Of a DNA stretch of 64,000 bases, positions 33,655 to 41,339 are shown one piece after another (within the stretch, counting starts at the first letter, position 1; the number at the start of each line of letters is the position of its first letter). The stretch lies in NCBI GenBank assembly GCA_001897855.1, contig MKUO01000007.1, positions 310,001 to 374,000 on the forward strand, written 5' to 3'. The translations under genes and the position numbers were made by a program. The notes below the pieces were generated by a model, which was not told where the DNA came from, ran no database searches, and saw only the letters and a list, made by a program, of their open reading frames with translations. This DNA is from Bacteroidetes bacterium 43-93 (GTDB taxonomy: Bacteria > Bacteroidota > Bacteroidia > Chitinophagales > Chitinophagaceae).

Positions 33655-34809
33655 ATGCAAATGCATGAAGTAAAGACAGCAGAGGATATTAAGCTGTTTT
33701 TGGAATTTCCGGTAAGCATCAATAAAGGCAACCCAAACTGGATACGCCCGCTGGATAAAGATATAGAAGAGGTATTTGACCCAACCAGGAACAAGTTTTT
33801 CAAAAAAGGGGAATGTACGCGTTGGTTATTAAAGGATAATAACGGTAAAGTAATTGGTAAGATCGCGGCATTCGTAAACAGGCAATATAAGAACGAACAG
33901 CCAACGGGAGGCATAGGTTTTTTTGACTGTATCAATGATCAGCAGGCTGCTAATTATATGTTCGATCATTGTAAGCAATGGCTACGCGAACGCGGCATGG
34001 AAGCAATGGATGGCCCTATCAACTTTGGTGAGCGGGAACGTTGGTGGGGATTGTTGGTAGAAGGCTACCAGGAGCCATTGTACTGTATGAACTACAACCC
34101 GGAATATTATAAAGACCTGTTTTATAACTATGGCTTCCAGGTATACTATGAGCAGTTATGTTTTGCCTTAAGAGTAAAAGATCGCCTGCAGGAAAAGTTC
34201 TATAGTGCATACGAGAAGTACTCCCAAATGCCTGAGTATAGTGCCAGGCGCATCAGGAAAAATGATATAGAGAAATACGCTAAGGACTTCGCTTATATAT
34301 ATAATAAGGCATGGGCAAAACATGGTGGTGGTAAAGAAATTGAAGAACGTACGGTGGTAAGGATGTTCCAAACCATGAAGCCTGCGATAGACGAGGATCT
34401 TATGTGGTTCATTTATCATAACGAGCAGCCAATCGGGTTCTGGATCAACCTGCCTGATCTTAACCAGTATTTTAAGCACATGAATGGCAGGTTTGGATTT
34501 TGGGAAAAGCTGAAGTTCCTTTGGTTGAAACGCTTTGGTAAATGTTCGCGATTTGTAGGCTTGGTATTCGGTATCATACCTGAATACCAGGGTACAGGTG
34601 TAGATGGTTTTCTGATTATGTCCGGTGCAAACGTGATACAGCCGGCAAACAAATACCAGGACTATGAAATGCAATGGATCGGTGATTTCAATCCTAAGAT
34701 GGTGAATATTGCGGAACACTTAGGTACCTACCATAGCCGCAAACTGCAAACCTTACGTTACCTGTTTGACAGAACTAAGGAATTCAAACGCCATCCGATT
34801 ATTAGCTGA
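33655..34809 (+). CDS. GNAT-fold protein of unknown substrate
   Basis: About 384 residues, cytosolic. The sequence resembles the Bacteroidota group of long GNAT-like proteins: GIGFFDCINDQQAANYMFDHCKQWLRERG, MDGPINFGERERWWGLLVEG and a second half with GIIPEYQGTGVDGFLIMSG, which resembles an acyl-CoA loop. No substrate can be named. I place the start at 33655 (MQMHEVKTAEDIKLFLEF) because a -7 box lies at 33642-33649. The frame is open to an ATG at 33586, which would add 23 residues, and 33661 is a further option. A DUF3575-type gene follows after 18 bases. Confidence 0.7.
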   Translation: MQMHEVKTAEDIKLFLEFPVSINKGNPNWIRPLDKDIEEVFDPTRNKFFKKGECTRWLLKDNNGKVIGKIAAFVNRQYKNEQPTGGIGFFDCINDQQAANYMFDHCKQWLRERGMEAMDGPINFGERERWWGLLVEGYQEPLYCMNYNPEYYKDLFYNYGFQVYYEQLCFALRVKDRLQEKFYSAYEKYSQMPEYSARRIRKNDIEKYAKDFAYIYNKAWAKHGGGKEIEERTVVRMFQTMKPAIDEDLMWFIYHNEQPIGFWINLPDLNQYFKHMNGRFGFWEKLKFLWLKRFGKCSRFVGLVFGIIPEYQGTGVDGFLIMSGANVIQPANKYQDYEMQWIGDFNPKMVNIAEHLGTYHSRKLQTLRYLFDRTKEFKRHPIIS

Positions 34810-34827
34810 TTTAGGTATATTTATATT

Positions 34828-35388
34828 ATGCTAAAGCATTACCTTCTTGCTATTTTTGTATTGCTTATTGCTTTGTGCAAGGCAGACGCGCAGATCATTA
34901 AGGCAAATGTCCTTCATCCGGTATTCGCGGGAGGCGCATCAATTGCCTACGAATTTAAATCAGATGGAAGCTCAACAACTAACATCTATTTGTCCGGCGG
35001 TAAAAAGAAGGATTTTATAGGGATATACGATGCGTACAAATTCTATAACCTGACCGTAGAACAACGTTTCTATACTACCCATAAAAAGGCAAGGTCAGAA
35101 GGGTTCTTCATAGCACCTTATGCTAAGTTTATGTATCGTAATTACTTCAGAAAAGGAGTGGATGCAGGTATTTTGTTCTCAAGGCCTGATGTTGAATTGA
35201 GCGGTTATTCAATTGGATTAGGATGTGCCGCCGGCGGTCAATTCGCATTTACCAGGCATTGGCTTATAGATTGTTTTGCAGGTTTAGGTATGTCATATTA
35301 TACGCAGAAGGAAATATCGTACGACAATGGATCATCCGGTTACCCGGATGTGAGATTGGGTGTTTCATTGGGTTATAGAGTCAACTGA
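34828..35388 (+). CDS. DUF3575-like outer-membrane protein
   Basis: 186 residues with a signal peptide (MLKHYLLAIFVLLIALCKADAQ) followed by alternating beta strands that form a small outer-membrane barrel. Segments VEQRFYTTHKKARSEGFFIAPY and GLGCAAGGQFAFTRHWLIDCFAGLG fit the DUF3575 pattern. Role unknown. Probably cotranscribed with the GNAT-like gene; it converges with folP, with four bases between the stops. Confidence 0.7.
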   Translation: MLKHYLLAIFVLLIALCKADAQIIKANVLHPVFAGGASIAYEFKSDGSSTTNIYLSGGKKKDFIGIYDAYKFYNLTVEQRFYTTHKKARSEGFFIAPYAKFMYRNYFRKGVDAGILFSRPDVELSGYSIGLGCAAGGQFAFTRHWLIDCFAGLGMSYYTQKEISYDNGSSGYPDVRLGVSLGYRVN

Positions 35389-35392
35389 ATTA

Positions 35393-36253
35393 TTAGTGGT
35401 TATAAAGTATATGATATAGCCTTATCACCTCCATCGCTTCTTTTACATCATGTACCCGTAATATGTTAGCGCCCTGCTGCAAAGCTACCATGTGCAGCGC
35501 TGTAGTGCCGTTCAATGCTTCATCAGGGCTGGTGCCAAGGGTGCGCCATATCATGCCTTTGCGGGAGAGTCCAGCCAATATCGGTTTCCCAATGATCCTG
35601 AGCGCATGCATATTGCGTAGTAGTTCATAGTTATGCGGCTGGGTTTTACCAAATCCAAATCCCGGGTCAACGATAATATCTGCAATACCGGCATTCCTGC
35701 ATTCGTCAGCTTTGTCACGCAGATAGTCGACTACTTCTTTGGTAACATCGTTGTACTGAGGGCTATTTTGCATGGTTTCAGGTAATCCTTGCATGTGCAT
35801 GGCTATATACGGCACTTTTAACGATGCTACGGTTTCTATCATAGTGTTGTCTATGCCGCCGCTGCTAATGTCGTTGATGATATGGGCACCGGCAGCTATT
35901 GCTTCGCGGGCTACAACGGCATTGTAGGTATCTACAGAAAGCCAGGTATCGGGGAATTGCTTACTGATAGCGGAGATCGCAGGAATTACCCGTCCCAGTT
36001 CTTCATCCGGAGGTATGAGTTTTGCTCCGGGTTTTGTACTGGCCCCGCCTATGTCCAGGATAGACGCGCCTTCGCTGATCATTTTTTCAGCATTGCGCAA
36101 GAGGCTATCCATATCGCTATCCCGCCCCTTGTTATAAAAGCTGTCGGGCGTTGCGTTCAAAATGCCCATTATAATGGGTTTGGACAGATCCAGCAGTAGG
36201 CCCCTGCTTTGCAGCGTAGTTTGTACCGGCAAAACCGTATTTTTGAAACTCAT
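35393..36253 (-). CDS. folP: Dihydropteroate synthase
   Basis: Condenses 6-hydroxymethyl-7,8-dihydropterin pyrophosphate with p-aminobenzoate in folate synthesis. The two family signatures are present: IIMGILNATPDSFYNKGRD near the N-terminus and GASILDIGGASTKPGA. The pterin and phosphate-binding pieces DIIVDPGFGFGKT and LAGLSRKGM follow. 286 residues from the ATG at 36253 (MSFKNTVLPV). The frame is open to a TTG at 36295, but those codons would overlap the divergent gene. The start codon lies only 14 bases from that of the DUF1599 gene. Confidence 0.93.
   Translation of the reverse strand: MSFKNTVLPVQTTLQSRGLLLDLSKPIIMGILNATPDSFYNKGRDSDMDSLLRNAEKMISEGASILDIGGASTKPGAKLIPPDEELGRVIPAISAISKQFPDTWLSVDTYNAVVAREAIAAGAHIINDISSGGIDNTMIETVASLKVPYIAMHMQGLPETMQNSPQYNDVTKEVVDYLRDKADECRNAGIADIIVDPGFGFGKTQPHNYELLRNMHALRIIGKPILAGLSRKGMIWRTLGTSPDEALNGTTALHMVALQQGANILRVHDVKEAMEVIRLYHILYNH
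36239..36245 (+). promoter_or_regulatory. Possible promoter of the DUF1599 gene inside folP
   Basis: TATTTTG (TAn-TTTG variant), 22 bases before the ATG at 36268 and inside the first codons of folP on the other strand. Confidence 0.35.
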
Positions 36254-36267
36254 ACAGTACAAAGAAA

Positions 36268-36837
36268 ATGCAGGATAGCGTAAGCACCAACACAACCACT
36301 AATACTTTAGCACAATACAGGGATATAGTTAACCGCTGCAAAGACCTGTATGTAAAAAAAGCCGCCGATTATGGAACCTCGTGGAGGGTCTTGAGGGCAA
36401 TTTCAATAGTAGATCAGATATATATCAAAGCATGGCGCATCCGCCAGATACAAGAGACCGGTACCCAAAAGATAGGAGATACCATTGAGAGTGAGTTTGT
36501 GGGTATAGTTAACTACGGCATCATTGCATTGATACAGGAAGCTTTACCTGCCGATGCCGGTATAGACCTCTCTGCGGAAGAGGCGAGGAAATGGTATGAA
36601 GAAAAGGCGCAGGAGATAGAAGATCTCATGCAGCAAAAAAACCATGATTATGGCGAAGCGTGGCGGGAACTATCTCAACAATCTTTTGTTGATCTGATAT
36701 TAGTAAAATTGTTACGTATCAAACAAATCATAGCAAACGAAGGGCAAACAACCGTATCTGAAGGCGCGGATGCCAACTTTTGCGATATAGTGAACTATGC
36801 CATATTTGCGCTTATAAAAATGCAGGAAGCGAAATAG
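36268..36837 (+). CDS. DUF1599 family protein (duplicated domain)
   Basis: 189 residues, cytosolic, made of two copies of the same helical unit: KDLYVKKAADYGTSWRVLR ... DQIYIKAWRIRQI ... VGIVNYGIIALIQ, and QKNHDYGEAWRELS ... DLILVKLLRIKQI ... CDIVNYAIFALIK. This duplication is the hallmark of DUF1599. Biochemical role not established; the helical fold with conserved Asp/Tyr/Trp recalls nucleotide pyrophosphohydrolase-like folds (inference). I recall the order folP-DUF1599-DoxX as conserved in Bacteroidota; here folP is divergent. Confidence 0.88.
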   Translation: MQDSVSTNTTTNTLAQYRDIVNRCKDLYVKKAADYGTSWRVLRAISIVDQIYIKAWRIRQIQETGTQKIGDTIESEFVGIVNYGIIALIQEALPADAGIDLSAEEARKWYEEKAQEIEDLMQQKNHDYGEAWRELSQQSFVDLILVKLLRIKQIIANEGQTTVSEGADANFCDIVNYAIFALIKMQEAK

Positions 36838-36866
36838 GCTTTAACAGTTTTTTTCAAACGGTTATT

Positions 36867-36874
36867 TAACTTTA
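36867..36874 (+). promoter_or_regulatory. Possible promoter of DoxX-like gene
   Basis: TAACTTTA, within the same 14-base string found before the PKD protein gene. Confidence 0.4.
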
Positions 36875-36914
36875 GAAGTCATATAACAGTTACAACCAAA
36901 ACAGGAATTACTTT

Positions 36915-38036
36915 ATGAAATATGTAATCTGGCTGATTCGGATAGTAGTAGGTGTGTTGTTTATTTTTTCAGGAGTTGTAAAGGCTAACGACCCGCTGGG
37001 CCTTAGCTATAAGATGAATGAATTTTTTGAAGTATGGCACATGTTCTGGATGCAGCCATTTTCATTAACGCTTTCTATCCTGATGATCGCTTTTGAGATC
37101 ATTGCCGGGGTTGCAGTTTTGCTGGGGTATGCGCAAAGGGTATTTTCCATACTGTTATTATTACTGATCACTTTTTTCACTTTCCTTACAGCCTATGTAT
37201 TGTTTAGTGGTAAAATAAAAGAGTGTGGCTGTTTTGGAGATTGTATTAAGATCACTAATGAGGAGACCTTTGCTAAGGATGTGGCCCTGTTAATATTGGG
37301 TATGATCCTGTTCCTGTACCGTAAACGCATACATCCTTTATTGAGCAATAAAATAGGTACACCACTGATGATACTGACAGCAATATTCGCGTTTGGTATG
37401 CAATGGTATGCCTTAAGGCACTTGCCATTTCATGATTGCCTTCCATATAAAGTGGGCACCAACATGATTGATGGACGTAAAATACCACCAGGCGCTACAC
37501 CTGATGTATATGAAACGATCATGATCTATGAAAAGAATGGAGAGCGTAAAGAGTTTACGATGCAAAATTATCCATGGCAGGATACTACATGGGTTTTCGT
37601 AGACCGTAAGGATAAACTGATAAAAAAGGGCAATGCGGAGCCTAAACTCAAGGACTTTGTAATTACCGACTTTGATGGTAATGATGTAACGGACCAGGTG
37701 TTGAACCAGCCCGGCAATACCTTGTTGCTATATGTCAGCGATGTATCCAAAGCACGCACCGATCATATGGATAAGCTACGTGCTTTGATAGAGGATGCAG
37801 ATAAGCAAAATGCACCTACTTACATATTGTGCTCTGCAACCAAAGAAGAAGGAGAGGCTTTCCGTAAACAAAACGGACTGGATAAGGCTGTTGTTTATTT
37901 GTTCGACCAGACTGTAAGTAAAACAGCGCTTCGCTCCAACCCGGGATTAATGCTGCTGGATAACGGCATTATAAAAGGGAAATGGAGCCCGAGCGATTAT
38001 CCTGTAACGCTGGCGGAAGCAAAAAGCGGTAAATAG
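36915..38036 (+). CDS. DoxX/MauE-like membrane protein (BT_3928 type)
   Basis: 373 residues. The N-terminal part (about 1-150) has four transmembrane helices with the DoxX/MauE-like start IRIVVGVLFIFSGVVKANDP and a redox-suggestive loop CGCFGDC. The C-terminal half is soluble, with a thioredoxin-like outline (LLLYVSDVSKARTDHMDKLR, PTYILCSATKEEGEAFRKQ) but no CxxC. Members are annotated as BT_3928-family proteins; the function is probably in envelope redox or quinone-linked chemistry (inference). The next gene starts inside its stop codon (TAGTG). Confidence 0.8.
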   Translation: MKYVIWLIRIVVGVLFIFSGVVKANDPLGLSYKMNEFFEVWHMFWMQPFSLTLSILMIAFEIIAGVAVLLGYAQRVFSILLLLLITFFTFLTAYVLFSGKIKECGCFGDCIKITNEETFAKDVALLILGMILFLYRKRIHPLLSNKIGTPLMILTAIFAFGMQWYALRHLPFHDCLPYKVGTNMIDGRKIPPGATPDVYETIMIYEKNGERKEFTMQNYPWQDTTWVFVDRKDKLIKKGNAEPKLKDFVITDFDGNDVTDQVLNQPGNTLLLYVSDVSKARTDHMDKLRALIEDADKQNAPTYILCSATKEEGEAFRKQNGLDKAVVYLFDQTVSKTALRSNPGLMLLDNGIIKGKWSPSDYPVTLAEAKSGK

Positions 38037-39091
38037 TGCTGCGTTTTGTGGCACGGCGCATCCGGTACAGCCTGTTTGTTTTATTAGGTGTAGTAACACT
38101 TGTGTTCTTCCTGTTCAATGTGCTGTCTGACGATCCTGCGCGTTTGGTCATGGGGCAGCGCGGAGATCTTGCATCGCTGGAAAATGTGCGTAAGGACCTG
38201 AACCTGGACAAGCCTGTGTTTACCCGTTACCTGCTTTATCTCAATGATATATCACCGCTCAGCATCTACCGGAATAATGCCGAAGCAAAAGCGAGATATC
38301 ATTATCATATTATACTGCCATTAGGGAAAAATGCCCTTGTGCTGAAAAATCCCTACCTGGGCCGCTCTTATCGTACACGGCGAGAAGTGAATGTGGTACT
38401 CACAGAGGCCTTACCAGGTACTATTATACTGGCATTGGCAGCTATTACATTTGCTACTTTGATAGGCATACTTTTGGGTGTATTAGCTGCGTTGAGAAAA
38501 GATACCTGGTTAGATGCGTCTGCCATTGCCGCCAGTGTCGCGGGGGTGTCTATGCCATCTTTCTTTGCGGCATTACTGATCGCCTATTTCTTCGGTTATC
38601 TATTGCATGATTACACGGGCCTTGATATGACCGGCAGTTTATGGGAATATGATGCGCTAACGGGAAGGCACATAGTGTGGCGCAATCTTATACTGCCTGC
38701 CCTGGCGCTGGGCATCAGGCCGCTGGCTATTATTACGCAGCTTACGCGCAGCGCGTTACTGGATGTATTGTCGCTTGACTATATACGTACCGCGTATGCC
38801 AAGGGGTTGTCTACTACCAAAGTTATCTTCAGGCACGCATTACCTAATGCATTGAATCCCGTTATAACAGCGGTTTCCGGATGGATGGCTGAATTGCTTG
38901 CAGGGTCATTCTTTGTAGAATACATCTTTGGCTGGAAGGGTGTGGGAAAGCTTACGGTGGATGCCCTGGATAAATTTGATTTTCCTATCGTGATGGGATC
39001 AGTGCTACTTACAGCGGCAATTTTTATTGTGGTAAACCTGCTCACTGATATGGTATATGGCATCATGGACCCGAGGGTAAGGTTGCAGTGA
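38036..39091 (+). CDS. OppB/DppB-like ABC transporter permease
   Basis: 351 residues with six hydrophobic helices. It has the type-I permease N-terminus of the dipeptide/oligopeptide family (RYSLFVLLGVVTLVFFLFNVL), then DLNLDKPVFTRYL, and the cytosolic coupling EAA loop YIRTAYAKGLSTTKVIFRHALPNALNPVI. The start is GTG at 38036, overlapping the preceding TAG by one base. No OppC-like permease, ATPase or binding protein is nearby, so the partners must be elsewhere. The insert of about 60 residues between the first helix and the permease core is longer than in E. coli OppB. Confidence 0.85.
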   Translation: MLRFVARRIRYSLFVLLGVVTLVFFLFNVLSDDPARLVMGQRGDLASLENVRKDLNLDKPVFTRYLLYLNDISPLSIYRNNAEAKARYHYHIILPLGKNALVLKNPYLGRSYRTRREVNVVLTEALPGTIILALAAITFATLIGILLGVLAALRKDTWLDASAIAASVAGVSMPSFFAALLIAYFFGYLLHDYTGLDMTGSLWEYDALTGRHIVWRNLILPALALGIRPLAIITQLTRSALLDVLSLDYIRTAYAKGLSTTKVIFRHALPNALNPVITAVSGWMAELLAGSFFVEYIFGWKGVGKLTVDALDKFDFPIVMGSVLLTAAIFIVVNLLTDMVYGIMDPRVRLQ

Positions 39092-39204
39092 TATTAGTTT
39101 TTGAAGTGTCGCATGCTAAAAAATGGTTTACAAAACAACTTTAACTTCAATGTTACCAAATCATTAATTCTATATTATTTCTTTTTTACACGAATTAGCG
39201 AAAA

Positions 39205-39212
39205 TACTTTTG
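39205..39212 (+). promoter_or_regulatory. Promoter -7 element of phosphate-porin gene
   Basis: TACTTTTG, exact TAnnTTTG match, 16 bases before the ATG at 39229. Confidence 0.6.
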
Positions 39213-39228
39213 CACTCAAATGATACTG

Positions 39229-40551
39229 ATGCAGAAGAAATTTTACATTATCGTTTTTTTGATTGTGATGTCCGGTGTTGCGAATGCGCAGTCGTACTAT
39301 ATGCAAATGATTGATACGACGACAGATATGGGCAGGAAGCTGGTAGGGATCTGTCAGAATTTTGGCCCTCTCAGGTTTACCGGGTATGTGCAGCCGCAAT
39401 TCCAATGGGCTGAAAGTAAAGGGGCAAAAACCTTTGAAGGAATAGATTTCGCGCCGAATTCTAACAACAGGTTTATGATGCGCGAAAACAGGTTGAAAGC
39501 AGAATATTATTACACCAATAAAGCAAATCAGCTTGTTTCTTACATGGGTTTTCAGCTGGAAGCTACAGAAAGAGGTGTTGCGATACGTGATATGCACCTG
39601 CGATTGTTCGAAAACAAATGGAGGATGTTTTCTATCAATGCCGGAATGTTTAACAGGCCATTCAGCTATGAGCTGAACCTGTCTTCAGCTGATCGCGAAT
39701 CTCCGGACAGGGCCCGTATGTCGCAAACGTTAATGCGCACAGAACGCGATATTGGTGCATCCATTACTTTTGAGCCCAGGGGCTATAAAACATGGTTTAT
39801 GAACCATATCAAGGCCGATGTAGGTGTGTTTAACGGAGAAGGGCTGACGGCGACAACAGATTTCGATAGCTATAAAGATATAATAGGCAGGGTAGCAATA
39901 AAACCATCGAGGATAGAGCCTTTGCACATGGAAATTGCCGCAGGCACATCTGTACTTTATGGCGCATTAGGCAGCCAATCTCCGTGGGTATATAGTACTA
40001 CTGCTGATGTGGTACATGGGTATGCAATAAAAGGTGATTCAACGCCTAACCACGTAAATGAAGCTAGGCCACGCCACTATTATGGTGCGGATGTACAAAT
40101 AAGGTTCCCATCAAAGAAATGGGCTACAGAGATAAGAGGAGAGTGCATTATCGGTACGCAAACGGCTGTGGCAACATCTTCAGAAACTCCGGGAACATAC
40201 CCTATTAATGCAACAGGGATTTACCAGCCATTATATACGCGCCCGTTTAATGGAGCATACTTCTATTTTCTGCAAAATATAGCGAGCAGTAAGCATCAAC
40301 TGGTTGTAAAATATGATTGGTTTGACCCGAATAGCAGGGTAGCCGGTATGCAGGTATCATCTGCGGCAGGATTCAGCGCTGCTGATGTTCGTTTCCAGAC
40401 ATTAGGAATCGGCTATGTATATTACGCTAACCCGCATGTGAAGTATATGGTATATTATGATATAGTGAAGAACGAATCGACTAACGTTACCGGCTACACC
40501 GGTGATCTTAAAGACAATATACTTACCTGTCGTATACAATACCGATTTTAA
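39229..40551 (+). CDS. Phosphate-selective-type porin
   Basis: About 440 residues, outer membrane. A signal peptide (MQKKFYIIVFLIVMSGVANAQ) precedes a beta-barrel that resembles the porin O/P family: GYVQPQFQWAESKG, RFMMRENRLKAEYYY, NAGMFNRPFSYELNLSSADRESPDRARM and a C-terminal barrel strand ending in Phe (CRIQYRF). The downstream DUF47 and PiT genes make inorganic phosphate the likely substrate. The ATG at 39229 is chosen for the signal peptide; 39220 is in frame too. Confidence 0.8.
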   Translation: MQKKFYIIVFLIVMSGVANAQSYYMQMIDTTTDMGRKLVGICQNFGPLRFTGYVQPQFQWAESKGAKTFEGIDFAPNSNNRFMMRENRLKAEYYYTNKANQLVSYMGFQLEATERGVAIRDMHLRLFENKWRMFSINAGMFNRPFSYELNLSSADRESPDRARMSQTLMRTERDIGASITFEPRGYKTWFMNHIKADVGVFNGEGLTATTDFDSYKDIIGRVAIKPSRIEPLHMEIAAGTSVLYGALGSQSPWVYSTTADVVHGYAIKGDSTPNHVNEARPRHYYGADVQIRFPSKKWATEIRGECIIGTQTAVATSSETPGTYPINATGIYQPLYTRPFNGAYFYFLQNIASSKHQLVVKYDWFDPNSRVAGMQVSSAAGFSAADVRFQTLGIGYVYYANPHVKYMVYYDIVKNESTNVTGYTGDLKDNILTCRIQYRF

Positions 40552-40636
40552 TTAAACTTGAATTAAATTAAATATAACTGAGGGTTAAGTAATCATTAAG
40601 TTTTTGTTACGGCTTTTTTGCCCTGTTAAACACGAA

Positions 40637-40644
40637 TACATTTG
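40637..40644 (+). promoter_or_regulatory. Promoter -7 element of DUF47-PiT operon
   Basis: TACATTTG, exact TAnnTTTG match, 29 bases before the ATG at 40674. Confidence 0.6.
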
Positions 40645-40673
40645 CGCTCAAATCCACTATTAAATAAATAAAT

Positions 40674-41321
40674 ATGGCTTTTGGATCTTTTATGAAAATA
40701 TTCCTGCCTAAAGACAGGGTATTCTATGGATTGTTTGAAGAGGTAAGTTCTAACCTGACTCATATGACGGATCTGTTTTCGTCTGCGGTGAAAGAACAGG
40801 ATATAACCAAGAGGAATACTTTGCTGAGAGGCCTGGAAGAGTGGGAACATAAAAATGACGAAGTAACACATAAGATATTCATAGAACTCGGCCGAAACTT
40901 CATCACACCGTTCGACAGGGAAGATATTCACTACCTCGCTACTTCTCTTGATGATGTAGCAGACTTTATCTGGGGAGCGGGTAAAAGGATGATGAACTAC
41001 TATATTGATGATATAGATGAAACTACACATGAATTTGCGTCGATCATCAACCGATCTATAAAAGCACTAAACAAAGCTGTTTACGGATTGCGCGACATGA
41101 AAGACCTGCGTTCGCTGACAGAAGCCTGCGTGCTGATAAACAGCCTGGAGAATGAAGGTGATGATGCGCTGGATAAAGGTATGATGCAATTATTCACCTC
41201 CAATACCAACGCGGTGGAGATCATTAAGAAAAAAGACCTCTATCAGATGCTGGAAATTGTTACCGATAAATGTGAAGATGCAGCAAATGTGATAGAATCT
41301 ATTATCATTAAATACGTTTAA
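40674..41321 (+). CDS. DUF47 (PhoU-like) phosphate transport regulator
   Basis: 215 residues, all helical, cytosolic. PhoU-like three-helix repeats carry the metal-binding acidic stretches EEWEHKNDEVTHKIF and NSLENEGDDALDKGM plus DKCEDAANVIESI. DUF47 proteins are encoded next to PiT permeases and are believed to control them. Here the PiT gene starts 18 bases downstream, so the pair is one operon. Confidence 0.9.
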   Translation: MAFGSFMKIFLPKDRVFYGLFEEVSSNLTHMTDLFSSAVKEQDITKRNTLLRGLEEWEHKNDEVTHKIFIELGRNFITPFDREDIHYLATSLDDVADFIWGAGKRMMNYYIDDIDETTHEFASIINRSIKALNKAVYGLRDMKDLRSLTEACVLINSLENEGDDALDKGMMQLFTSNTNAVEIIKKKDLYQMLEIVTDKCEDAANVIESIIIKYV

Positions 41322-41339
41322 TAACGTCGGCACCATTTT

